Assembly (NCBI RefSeq): GCF_947500985.1
Contig: NZ_CANMTX010000005.1
Span: 186,001 to 250,000 of the forward strand
Direction: 5' to 3'
Origin: an uncultured Maribacter sp.
GTDB taxonomy: Bacteria; Bacteroidota; Bacteroidia; Flavobacteriales; Flavobacteriaceae
Length of the DNA: 64,000 nucleotides
Part shown: positions 29,101-36,283 of the stretch, piece after piece
Numbering within the stretch: position 1 is the first letter of the stretch
How the letters are laid out: each line of letters opens with the position of its first letter
The notes under the pieces: generated by a model
Database searches by the model: none
The model's input: the letters and a program-made list of their open reading frames with translations, nothing else
Told to the model about the DNA's origin: nothing
Program-made: the position numbers and the translations under genes

Positions 29101-29598
29101 ACCATTGGCGGTTCCCTTTTCTAGAACGTTCGCACCAGGTAAAGGACCTCCATTTTTATCTATAATCGTACCTCTTACCTGTAAGTCTTGTGGTGTAACT
29201 ACCGCAGATTCATCAACAAGTAATCCTTTTTTTACCACTTTTTGACGTAGAAGAATTTTTCTGTTGTCTATTTCAAAAGTTGTTTCCGTATTATTGAATA
29301 ACTTTTTCAATACCTTATCTACCGTAAGTTTCTCGACATTTATTGAAACCAGCCTTTTTAAGTCTAGTGCTTTCGTATTAAAAATGAATTTAAATTCAGT
29401 TTTAACTTCTATTTCATCTATTACCTGTGAAACGGTAACGTTTTGCATATCTAAAGAAATCTTTGTTTTTTGAGAATAAGCCGTATTCGCACTCATAGAG
29501 AACATGGTTATCAATAAAAAGAACAAGGAAAACTTCATCTTTAAGTCAATTTTTGGTACCCCAATGCTTTGAGCAAAAGGGTTTAGTGCTTTTTTCAT
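26128..29598 (-). CDS. susC-like: SusC/RagA-family TonB-dependent outer-membrane transporter with STN domain
   Basis: A 1156-residue TonB-linked barrel. Order: signal region (about 20-42), an STN (secretin/TonB short N-terminal) domain with TVSQVIDEIEVKTEFKFIF (about 50-120), a carboxypeptidase-D-like domain (RGTIIDKNGGPLPGANV, about 144-220), the plug with VVVGYGSQKKANLTGSV, and the barrel ending in VVTLGLNLNF. The STN domain is the part that talks to a FecR-type anti-sigma factor, which is encoded just upstream. The long N-terminal extension before the signal region (MKKALNPFAQSIGVPK) is common in STN-type SusC. Confidence 0.95.
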   Translation of the reverse strand: MKKALNPFAQSIGVPKIDLKMKFSLFFLLITMFSMSANTAYSQKTKISLDMQNVTVSQVIDEIEVKTEFKFIFNTKALDLKRLVSINVEKLTVDKVLKKLFNNTETTFEIDNRKILLRQKVVKKGLLVDESAVVTPQDLQVRGTIIDKNGGPLPGANVLEKGTANGTQTDFDGNFTLEVANDNAILVVSYLGFLTKEISVNGKSEIIITLSEDAAALEEVVVVGYGSQKKANLTGSVVSVSGDDINKRPITQGSQALQGIASGVQINTNSGEPGNDNATINIRGVGTLNDSNPLVLIDGIEGPLNSINANDIETINVLKDAASASIYGTRAANGVILITTKRGKTGEPSITFNSSYGVTSPTVLANTVTDTRTYLETFVDAAEYSGRTHPFTPELIDEISALGSKDWLGDYVNTGSIANQDLSISGGTENVKYRWSTSYLDQKSFLAGDYYLKRLNTRLNLDVKLSDKVKIGTSLSYVNSDNRQATKNDAPANSTQRGIPEGEGIIPSFSSDGNKGSFLFTILNVSAPNGFVFDEFGRYGGTGGESSRSQRHNVQALIDNQWVDINGNEFLGNAFIEYEPVDGLTLRYTSAINYQQESYADTRLEHEQYDRFGNRTALREEGSLLITRESTILNHTNWLQANYKKSFGNHNFNLLLGANQETSEIRRTATFEKGFGSTSLVKVGNGTEAVDINNYDGDWALQSVFSRLNYNYKDKYLLEANIRRDGSSRFGSENKWASFPGISAGYIVSNEDFWKSEFLTYLKLRGSWGKLGVQSTNLYPFASEILLGSDYNGVSGASLNTLGNEALVWEETTVTDFGVDFKFFGGKVSLETDYFLKESTGILTDLANPLTSGVDSNISVNAASIQNEGLDLTLKLRHNFGDFKMSAGANVTHVKNVVTSVDPSLTNEDDRRRVGQGWWIRGEAINSFFGHEFGGIYQVEDFDTAGNLLQPLDFSWLGSNTPRPGDIKYTDQNGDGAINEDDMVVIGNPNPEWLYGFNFDFEYKGFDLGLLFQGIGKANSLVNRYTGNFGHSGLREYWLNGWTEENRSNTVPRIFVDREGWNGNTIEGVGGLAQTSNWIIDRQYLRLKNVVIGYNFPEKVLEQLSLDKFRIYVSGQNLWTNSKLDDLDPERNAFTNHFAATLPQAKVVTLGLNLNF

Positions 29599-29650
29599 AT
29601 ATTTAGTGTGTTTATGGTGGTTAACTCATTAGAGTTTAATCACATTTTAC

Positions 29651-29680
29651 AATCGGGAAATGTTCGCGCATTTTCCGATT
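29651..29680 (-). promoter_or_regulatory. Hairpin in the susC 5' leader / fecR-susC gap
   Basis: A 12-bp stem (29651-29662 with 29669-29680, one G-T pair) with loop TTCGCG lies between the fecR stop and the susC start. The T run follows it only on the plus strand, where no gene is read, so on the coding (minus) strand it is better seen as an mRNA structure that could protect the susC message or attenuate fecR read-through. Confidence 0.5.
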
Positions 29681-29766
29681 TTTTATTCTTTTAAAACGGA
29701 TTAAGTATTCTTTTTTACTTCTAATTGTTATTAGCTTTTACATCATACGCGTTTTTGGTTTTTAAG

Positions 29767-30933
29767 TTAGTTTATGATTACTTTATTATTCACAACTCTA
29801 TAATCTATTGCATACACTTTATTAAAGTAGTTTAGTACTTCTTCTAAACTCTCCCTTTCAAGTTCAATACTAGCATTAAATGTTTCTTGCCCTAGCGTGG
29901 TATTATTGTTTATTATAGTCGTGTTATACTGCCGTTCTAAACTTTTTAGAATATTCTCAAAGGGCTCGTTCCTAAAAACTATAGTTCCATTTATCCAAGA
30001 AGTATAAAGGGTAGTATTAACTTTTTTGGTGTCTACTGTTTTGTATTCTTTATCAAAACTTCCTTTAAACCCTGGTTGTAACATTATATTTTTATCTACA
30101 TCAAACTCCTCCTTACTCTCAAATAATCCGACAGACCCTTCAATAAGTATCACATCAGTATTGGTATTCTCAGGATATGCAATAACATTGAATTCTGTAC
30201 CTACAACTTGCACATTCAACTCATAGGCGTTTACAACAAATGGGTTCTTTTTATCTTCAGTTACATCAAAATATGCTTCCCCTTTTAAAAAGACTTGTCT
30301 GATTTGACCCTCTATAAATTTCACAGGATATCGAAGTGATGTTCCCGCATTTAAATAAACTTTTGTGCCATCAGAAAGACTCAAGTCAAATCTTTTTCCA
30401 TAAGGTACAGTAAGGGTATTGTAAGATACTTTAGAAGCAACTGCATCATCAGAATAAATCAATTGACCCCCATGTTGCTTACCAACAACTTTTCCATTAA
30501 AATCAACAATCTTTGCAGAACCGTCTTCTGAAATAACTTTTATATTTCCATTTTCTAACTCTAGAGTAATACTCTCTTCCTTTGGACTGGGAATATCTTC
30601 CAATACAGATTTTCCAAACTCCGTTTGAACAATATATCCGACACCTAAAAAAAGAAGACCTACAGCTGCATACTTTAATATCGATTTTGGCTTTATGTGA
30701 TAAAAGATATTTTTTTCTTTTCGAATTTCCTTCAAGAGTAGCTTTCTTATTTCTGAGGGGTCTGGTTTATTCATGCTAATAGTAATTGCAAAATGTGTTT
30801 CAATATATTCCTTAAATAATATATCATTAGATGGGTTTTGAATCCAGTTATTCAAAATATCTAAATCTGGCCCTGTGGCCGAATTATTTAGATAACGTAA
30901 CAGACAATTTTGAATTTTATCATCAATCATCAA
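29767..30933 (-). CDS. FecR-family anti-sigma factor
   Basis: A 388-residue inner-membrane anti-sigma factor. A cytoplasmic N-terminal helical part (1-80) is followed by one membrane helix (ILKYAAVGLLFLGVGYIV, about 85-102). The periplasmic FecR domain includes VPYGKRFDLSLSDGTKVYLNAGTSLRYP and GEAYFDVTEDKKNPFVV. A DUF4974-like C-terminal domain that contacts the STN domain of the TonB receptor ends in VINNKVIIN. It is upstream of susC on the same strand and divergent from its likely partner ECF sigma gene 145 bp away. Confidence 0.93.
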   Translation of the reverse strand: MMIDDKIQNCLLRYLNNSATGPDLDILNNWIQNPSNDILFKEYIETHFAITISMNKPDPSEIRKLLLKEIRKEKNIFYHIKPKSILKYAAVGLLFLGVGYIVQTEFGKSVLEDIPSPKEESITLELENGNIKVISEDGSAKIVDFNGKVVGKQHGGQLIYSDDAVASKVSYNTLTVPYGKRFDLSLSDGTKVYLNAGTSLRYPVKFIEGQIRQVFLKGEAYFDVTEDKKNPFVVNAYELNVQVVGTEFNVIAYPENTNTDVILIEGSVGLFESKEEFDVDKNIMLQPGFKGSFDKEYKTVDTKKVNTTLYTSWINGTIVFRNEPFENILKSLERQYNTTIINNNTTLGQETFNASIELERESLEEVLNYFNKVYAIDYRVVNNKVIIN

Positions 30934-31025
30934 CAGTACTTAATTTGAAGGTTTACGTTAGTATTACAAAGCTAAATGACGATACCCTTACTTTTATTTA
31001 AATTATTCTTCAAATTCATAAAATA

Positions 31026-31070
31026 TTTGGTTCGTAATTGTGATATTCATATTATTGTGATATTCATATT
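31026..31070 (+). promoter_or_regulatory. ECF sigma promoter region with perfect 17-bp tandem repeat
   Basis: The 17-bp unit ATTGTGATATTCATATT occurs twice without a gap (31037-31053 and 31054-31070), ending 8 bp before the sigma ATG. A TTTG at 31026-31029 and TATTATTG at 31050-31057 (one mismatch to TAnnTTTG), 20 bp apart, could be the promoter, with the repeat spanning its start region. Confidence 0.5.
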
Positions 31071-31078
31071 CATATAAA

Positions 31079-31684
31079 ATGGACTTTACTAAAAATTCAG
31101 AGCTAATTAAAAGCCTTAAATCAGGGGATGAGAAAGCCTATATGTTTCTATTGGATAAATACCACAGAAGACTATATGCTTACGCAATGAACCTAGTAAA
31201 TGATCATACGTTGGCAGAGGATATTGTGCAAAACGTATTTTTAAAAACTTGGCAGTATAGAAAAAAGTTAAATACTGAATTATCTATTCAAAGTTTTCTT
31301 TACAAATCTATCTATAACGAATTTGTAAATAGTTATAAGAAGGATAAGTCGGTTATGATGCTTCAAATGAAATATTACGAATCATTAGTAGAAGTAGTTG
31401 AAAACTCTGATGATAAGATTATTGAGAAAATGATAAATTTGGTTTCTAAGGAAATAGAAAAACTACCTCCAAAATGTAAGGAAATATTCTCTTTAAGCAA
31501 AAAAGAAGGTTTATCTAATATTGAAATTGCGGAGTATTTAAATATCTCGCCAAAAACAGTAGAAGCTCAAATAACAAAAGCTTTCAGTGTGCTAAGAATT
31601 TCTCTGAAAGAGAAATATCATACTATTTTGTTTTTAGTTTTTGGAATTAAGTCCGATGAAAATGATTTGGAATTGAGCCAATAA
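31079..31684 (+). CDS. ECF RNA polymerase sigma factor
   Basis: A 201-residue sigma-70 family ECF factor. Region 2 is at about 20-90 (LLDKYHRRLYAYAMNLV, HTLAEDIVQNVFLKTW), and region 4 at about 130-190 (LPPKCKEIFSLSKKEGLSNIEIAEYL, then TVEAQITKAFSVLR). The divergent fecR gene next to it and the STN-type susC indicate a cell-surface signalling triad that turns on the locus when substrate binds SusC. The divergent layout is less usual than a sigma-fecR operon. Confidence 0.93.
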   Translation: MDFTKNSELIKSLKSGDEKAYMFLLDKYHRRLYAYAMNLVNDHTLAEDIVQNVFLKTWQYRKKLNTELSIQSFLYKSIYNEFVNSYKKDKSVMMLQMKYYESLVEVVENSDDKIIEKMINLVSKEIEKLPPKCKEIFSLSKKEGLSNIEIAEYLNISPKTVEAQITKAFSVLRISLKEKYHTILFLVFGIKSDENDLELSQ

Positions 31685-32329
31685 ATAAGGTAGTATCAAA
31701 ATTTTAGTAATAGTTGTATTGTTTTATTCCGAATATCTATTTGTAAACTACCTCACATCAATGAACAGATTACTCTTTACTCAACTTTTGAAGACATTTA
31801 GGAACCTAGAGTTATTTTAGCATATTTTAAATCATAAAAAGTTCACAAATCGTCAACACGATAGGTGAATTTCAGCAAGTACTCGATTCTCATTGGGTTG
31901 AGAACATTAGGTTCAAACCCCAGCCAGATGAAATAAATACTTCATAGATCAAGTATTGATATCAAATAATACTCATTTAAATCATCTAGGGTTAAAATGT
32001 CTGGTTTAACAGGAAGAGGTCAGTCTGTTAGACTTTTATTTCAAATCTATTTTTAAGTGTTTGCGTAGAATTCTCATATTATAAATCATAAAAATCTTTT
32101 TAACAAAACGCTTTTCCTAGAATGGATTTTTTTCTACATAATATAGAGGAATGGGGCTAACTAAGATGCGAACCAGTATCTTATCTTCTCGTAATAAGTA
32201 ATTCACAACATACTTGATATCCCTGAATTTAAAATTCATCTTCTCTTCCTTTCGAACTATTTCGTCTTTTACGTACCTTATTTTTATTTTTAAAGCATAT
32301 TATAGTCACTAAGAGCTTTTAGAAGCCAA
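31685..32329. other. Non-coding gap between ECF sigma and integrase genes
   Basis: There is no frame with family features in 645 bp. A stretch at about 31910-31922 (AGGTTCAAACCCC) looks like a tRNA T-arm, but no cloverleaf can be drawn around it. AT-rich island DNA with nothing else recognisable. Confidence 0.5.
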
Positions 32330-33562
32330 TTAGCATTCAATAGTATTAAAATGCTTCCTTAATCGATTCATATCGTCACTTACCTTGCGTTCAATAACCT
32401 TCGCATAAATTTGAGTAGTAGCTATCTTTGAATGTCCCAATAATTTAGAAACGGTTTCTATAGGCATCCCGTTACTTAGGGTGACCGTTGTGGCAAAAGT
32501 ATGCCTAGCAATATGAAACGTCAGATTCTTTTCTATACCGCAAACGTCTGCTATTTCTTTTAAATAAGAATTCAATTTCTGGTTTGATATTTTGGGAAAT
32601 ACCCTGCCTTGTAAAATCGCTTTTTGGTTATCCCTATACTTCTCTATAATATCCAAAGCCTTTGGCAATAAAGGAATATGAATAGGCTTGGTTGTTTTTT
32701 CACGGTTATAATAAATCCATAGTTCCCCATCAATACCAATGCGAATATTATCGGCGCTAAGATTGATAGCGTCGATATAACTCAAACTCGTATAACAGCT
32801 AAACACAAACAAATCCCTTACCAACTGTAATCTTGGAATAGTGAAATTCTTTTTTTCTATTTCCTGAAGCTCTAATAGACTTAAGAAGCCTCTTTCCGTT
32901 TTAATAAACTTTGCATGAAAATTAGCGAACGGGTCACTCACCATCCATCCTAATTTAAAAGATAAATTAATTAATTTTCTCAAGCGTTCTATGTGCTTCA
33001 TTACCGTGTTATTACCCAATTTTTTATGATGGTCTTGGGGAATGTAAGCCCGTAAATATTTCTCGAACCTTATGATAAAATCATAATCTAATTCTTTTAG
33101 AAACATATCCGTAGAATTGTACGCTTTTAATATAAAGTTAGAGATATAGCGCTGTGTAGTAAAATAGTTCTTTTGCGTGCCCCATTTTAACTTGCCTTTC
33201 ATATCCTCATTATGATAGCAAATGATATCCATAACCGAACGGTTGATTTCATCCAAACCAAGGAAGCGTGCTTTAATCGACCGCGCAGTTATCTCCTTAT
33301 GTTCGGACTTTAAATCTTGATAGGCTTGAAATAACTGATTAAAAGTTTCGTCTAGATAGGTATTAAGTATACGTGATTTTTGCCCGGTTCCCTTTGCCTT
33401 GTTTCTGTCACTATCCCAGTTGGCTATTAAAACTTTGCGATTTAAACTGATGGCAGCCCTTTTTCCGTTTACGGTAATCCGTGCGTAAAGAGATGCCTCG
33501 CCGTTCTTTGTTCTAGATAAGTTTACCCAAAACAGAATACTGAATGAAGAAGATGTTTTCAT
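32330..33562 (-). CDS. int: Tyrosine recombinase / integrase (CTnDOT-like family)
   Basis: A 410-residue phage-type integrase. The N-terminal arm-binding region (FWVNLSRTKNGEASLYARITVNGKR) is followed by a SAM-like core-binding domain (about 105-210) and the catalytic domain. His350-x-x-Arg353, His377 in LLGHS, and the nucleophile Tyr386 are all present. Where Arg I is expected (CYTSLSYID), there is Ser261. The same substitution is known in IntDOT, so the enzyme is probably active. It lies 249 bp inside the intact tRNA-Pro, transcribed away from it, as expected for the integrase of an element in that tRNA. Confidence 0.92.
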   Translation of the reverse strand: MKTSSSFSILFWVNLSRTKNGEASLYARITVNGKRAAISLNRKVLIANWDSDRNKAKGTGQKSRILNTYLDETFNQLFQAYQDLKSEHKEITARSIKARFLGLDEINRSVMDIICYHNEDMKGKLKWGTQKNYFTTQRYISNFILKAYNSTDMFLKELDYDFIIRFEKYLRAYIPQDHHKKLGNNTVMKHIERLRKLINLSFKLGWMVSDPFANFHAKFIKTERGFLSLLELQEIEKKNFTIPRLQLVRDLFVFSCYTSLSYIDAINLSADNIRIGIDGELWIYYNREKTTKPIHIPLLPKALDIIEKYRDNQKAILQGRVFPKISNQKLNSYLKEIADVCGIEKNLTFHIARHTFATTVTLSNGMPIETVSKLLGHSKIATTQIYAKVIERKVSDDMNRLRKHFNTIEC

Positions 33563-33654
33563 AATTTCGTCTTTTTGTTAACATGAAATATTGCTATCAG
33601 ACGAAAGTCAAATCACTTAAAGATACATTTATTTAGCCTAAACAGCGAAATTTT

Positions 33655-33708
33655 AACAATTCGGTCAACACTTTTTAAAAAATTAATTTGTTAACCGAAT
33701 TGTTGACG
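33655..33708. repeat. Inverted repeat between int and tRNA-Pro, including right copy of inner end repeat
   Basis: 33655-33669 (AACAATTCGGTCAAC) is the reverse complement of 33690-33704 at 14 of 15 positions. The latter lies in the 20-bp sequence 33689-33708 that is repeated at 5087-5106. The position upstream of int fits arm-type integrase sites or an int operator. Confidence 0.6.
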
Positions 33709-33753
33709 TGTTCTTTGGATATAATTGTTTTATTATGATATCCCTAAAACCAT

Positions 33754-33787
33754 AAAAACCTGTTAATCATAAGATTAACAGGTTTTT
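33754..33787 (-). terminator. Terminator after tRNA-Pro (element-side copy)
   Basis: A 15-bp perfect stem (33754-33768 with 33773-33787, loop ATAA) flanked by A and T runs, 24 bp past the tRNA-Pro 3' end. It ends the tRNA-Ser/tRNA-Pro transcript in the present arrangement and could also stop plus-strand transcription. Confidence 0.8.
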
Positions 33788-33807
33788 GGTATAGATTGAT
33801 ACTATAA

Positions 33808-33824
33808 TTTGTCGGGGTGGCAGG
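33808..33824. repeat. attachment-site direct repeat (right copy, in tRNA-Pro)
   Basis: Identical to 5010-5026. This copy belongs to the intact tRNA-Pro gene and keeps the tRNA functional after integration. Confidence 0.8.
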
Positions 33825-33886
33825 ATTCGAACCTGCGACCTCCGCGTCCCAAACGCGGCGCGATAACCGGGCTACGCTACACCCCG
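33812..33886 (-). tRNA. tRNA-Pro(TGG)
   Basis: A 75-nt cloverleaf on the minus strand. The acceptor stem CGGGGTG pairs with CACCCCG, with discriminator A. The anticodon stem CCGCG/CGCGG holds loop TTTGGGA, giving anticodon TGG. The T-arm contains GGTTCGAATCC. CCA is not encoded. It is cotranscribed with tRNA-Ser 39 bp upstream and its 3' end is the island attachment site. Confidence 0.96.
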
Positions 33887-33925
33887 AATTGGTTATCAAA
33901 AAATATGTCTCTCAACACATTGTTG

Positions 33926-34014
33926 CGGAGAGACAGGGATTCGAACCCTGGGTAAGTGTTTCCACCTACGACGATTTAGCAAACCGTTCCTTTCGGCCAC
34001 TCAGGCACCTCTCC
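33926..34014 (-). tRNA. tRNA-Ser(GCT)
   Basis: An 89-nt class II tRNA on the minus strand. The acceptor stem GGAGAGG pairs with TCTCTCC, discriminator G. The anticodon loop TTGCTAA gives anticodon GCT. A long variable arm (GTAGGTGGAAACACTTAC region) and T-arm GGTTCGAATCC are present. It is first in the two-tRNA transcript. Confidence 0.96.
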
Positions 34015-34053
34015 AGTAATTCTTCAATGAACTGTTGCTCTAAATAGCGGATG

Positions 34054-34084
34054 CAAATGTATAAGTATAACTCGTTTTACGCAA
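34054..34084 (-). promoter_or_regulatory. Promoter of the tRNA-Ser/tRNA-Pro transcript
   Basis: On the minus strand, TTG (34084-34082), a 20-bp spacer and TACATTTG (34061-34054) match the Bacteroidota primary sigma consensus TTTG / TAnnTTTG. It ends about 40 bp upstream of tRNA-Ser. Confidence 0.75.
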
Positions 34085-34125
34085 CTATTTTTGATGTTTT
34101 TTTTTAATAAAAAAATACCTCCCTG

Positions 34126-36162
34126 TTACTCAGGATATTCCACACGCAAATGATAGATATTTATTAACTTTTGTTTGAAGATTTTCTTGATTTTTTCAAT
34201 TTCTTTGAATGTGATATCTGCATTCAAAAATTGATTTGCCTTCATTTGACCCGAAATTATCTTATCGACAAACTCATCAATGATTAAAAAAGTTGGATTT
34301 TTCAAACTTTTTGATGCTGCTTCTACAGAATCTGCCATCATTAAAATTGCTGTTTCTTTAGAAAATGGCAACGGACCTGGATATCTAAAATCTTCTTCAT
34401 TTACATCTTCTTCTAATTCTTTTTGCTTTTTGTAAAAATAAAATACCAAAGTTGTACCATGATGCGAACGTATAAAATCAATAATTCGGTCAGGTAAATT
34501 ATTCTTTCTCGCTATCTCAATCCCCTTAATTACATGATCAATAATAATACGTGCACTGTCTTTAGGACTCAGCTCGTCATGCGGATTTACATTGGTGACC
34601 TGATTTTCGGTAAAATAAGTCGGTTCGTTCATTTTACCAATATCATGATATAAAGCCCCTACCCTAACCAACATGGCATTAGCCCCAATTTCATTAGCCG
34701 CTGCCTCAGCCAAATTAGCTACTTGTAATGAATGATGAAATGTCCCCGGAGCCTTATTAGATAATTCTTTTAAAAGCTTAGAATTGGTATCTGACAACTC
34801 TAACAGCGACACATCTGACACTAGACCAAAGAGTTTTTCATAAATATAGATTAGCGGCTGCACAAAAAGAGTAATCATTCCGTTCAAAAGAAAAAGTCCT
34901 AAAGTATACCACTCAATATCACTTAAATCGCCTTCATGTATCGTATGAAAAGCTAAATACCCTATAATATAAATAAGTGTAATCTGACCTACACTCACAA
35001 AAAGATTTGCTCTTTTATACAGCTCAGATACAGTAAGTATGGTTACTATACCTGTAATTATCTGCAAGAATATATATTCAAAACTGTTGGGCACTACAAA
35101 ACCCAAAATTAAGATAGTCAGTACATGCACGAATAAGCCCAGTCTAGCATCAAAAAACGTTTTCAGAATTAATGGAAGAATACACAACGGAACCACAAAT
35201 ACTAATTGGTCATTATATTTTATAACCATGGTGGTTATAAAAACCATCAACAGAATATTGAAAAAGATAAAGGTTACTTTGACATTGTTATCATATACCG
35301 TTCTTCTATATTTTTTCAAAAACAAAAACAGCATAATAAGTACCAAAGCAACAAGAACGGTGTAACCTATTAATATGTAATAATAGTTACTAGCCGTCCA
35401 TAATTCAGACTCATATTCAGACTTTAACGACTCTAATATCTTTAAATTTTCAGCTTCGACAACTTCACCTTTAGCGATTATTAATCGCCCTTGATCAACC
35501 GTGCCTCTTGTATATGATAATTTGGATAAAGCCTCATTTCTAGCTTTTTGAGTGAGATTGTTGTCAAAACTGACATTAGGAGCTATAATATCGAAAAACA
35601 ATGCTTGCGTATCTTTCTCAAATGCCGATAAGTTATTATCAGCGAGTACTTGACGCACCAATTTATTAATCTCATTTACTCTAAAAAAATCTGAAACCCT
35701 TACTTTTCTTGCCTCATTATCCTTTACTAAATAAATAAAACTACGTTGAACCTGCTTACCATTGTTTTGCAAAATTCCCTTAGCATAAACGGAGTCTAAT
35801 ACTACTTTTGAAAAATATTTTAATCTTGCTTTCTGATTTTCTCCAAGTGCGGTTCCTCCCCATTTATCTTCGAACTTTTGCTCAAATTCTGCTGAAACTT
35901 TAGTTACCTCAGCCTGATCATATCTGTAATATGGTAATTGATTACTTTCTATTACTTGTTTTTCTTTTGCTATTTCAGTATCAGTTTTCTGAATAGAAAA
36001 ATCAAAAGGGGCATATAGATTTTCAAATTGCCAAGGCTTCCCTTTTTGAAATTCATATTTAAACTTCCCTCCCTTAGGCAAGAAAAAAACAATAAATGCA
36101 ACAGCTACAACATAGAGTATATATTTGAAAATGAGCGATTGCTGTTTGTAAAGATTATCCAA
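34126..36162 (-). CDS. pgpH-like: 7TM-HD family phosphohydrolase, PgpH-like c-di-AMP phosphodiesterase
   Basis: A 678-residue membrane enzyme. One N-terminal helix (about 13-29) leads to an extracytoplasmic 7TMR-HDED-type domain (about 45-250). About seven membrane helices (258-445) follow, then a cytoplasmic HD domain: the metal ligands His476/477 (TFHHSL), His506-Asp507 (LYHDIGK) and a later SHHGT. This is the PgpH architecture, which degrades cyclic di-AMP to pApA. Length and order are normal. It is convergent with the tRNAs' direction of transcription and divergent from the thiolase gene. Confidence 0.92.
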   Translation of the reverse strand: MDNLYKQQSLIFKYILYVVAVAFIVFFLPKGGKFKYEFQKGKPWQFENLYAPFDFSIQKTDTEIAKEKQVIESNQLPYYRYDQAEVTKVSAEFEQKFEDKWGGTALGENQKARLKYFSKVVLDSVYAKGILQNNGKQVQRSFIYLVKDNEARKVRVSDFFRVNEINKLVRQVLADNNLSAFEKDTQALFFDIIAPNVSFDNNLTQKARNEALSKLSYTRGTVDQGRLIIAKGEVVEAENLKILESLKSEYESELWTASNYYYILIGYTVLVALVLIMLFLFLKKYRRTVYDNNVKVTFIFFNILLMVFITTMVIKYNDQLVFVVPLCILPLILKTFFDARLGLFVHVLTILILGFVVPNSFEYIFLQIITGIVTILTVSELYKRANLFVSVGQITLIYIIGYLAFHTIHEGDLSDIEWYTLGLFLLNGMITLFVQPLIYIYEKLFGLVSDVSLLELSDTNSKLLKELSNKAPGTFHHSLQVANLAEAAANEIGANAMLVRVGALYHDIGKMNEPTYFTENQVTNVNPHDELSPKDSARIIIDHVIKGIEIARKNNLPDRIIDFIRSHHGTTLVFYFYKKQKELEEDVNEEDFRYPGPLPFSKETAILMMADSVEAASKSLKNPTFLIIDEFVDKIISGQMKANQFLNADITFKEIEKIKKIFKQKLINIYHLRVEYPE

Positions 36163-36283
36163 AAGAAAATTGTATTAGGTTCATCAAAAATAGAAAATTA
36201 TAAACTGATAACTAGTAATTGAAACGATATCCCGCGGGTTGCTACAGAATTTAGTAATTTCGTGTAATCAAATAACAAAAAAC

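Larger units (their letters stand above)
5010..33824. mobile_element. tRNA-Pro genomic island (decayed integrative mobilizable element with catabolic cargo)
   Basis: The island spans about 28.8 kb and is bounded by 17-bp direct repeats of the tRNA-Pro 3' end. The tyrosine recombinase gene lies next to the intact tRNA at the right end. Mobilization and single-strand-binding genes lie at the left end. Inner near-identical 20-bp repeats occur near both ends (5087-5106 and 33689-33708). Cargo is a SusCD/uronate/polyol catabolic locus on one strand. No conjugation apparatus is present and the relaxase is truncated, so it cannot transfer alone. Boundaries are inferred from the repeats, not from comparison with an empty site. 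Confidence 0.78.

Noticed and set aside
31900-31930. tRNA T-arm-like sequence AGGTTCAAACCCC
   Set aside because: The T-stem does not pair and no acceptor, D or anticodon arms can be built around it.
33817-34047. 76-codon plus-strand reading frame
   Set aside because: It lies wholly across tRNA-Pro and tRNA-Ser on the other strand; it is a known kind of false frame over tRNA genes.
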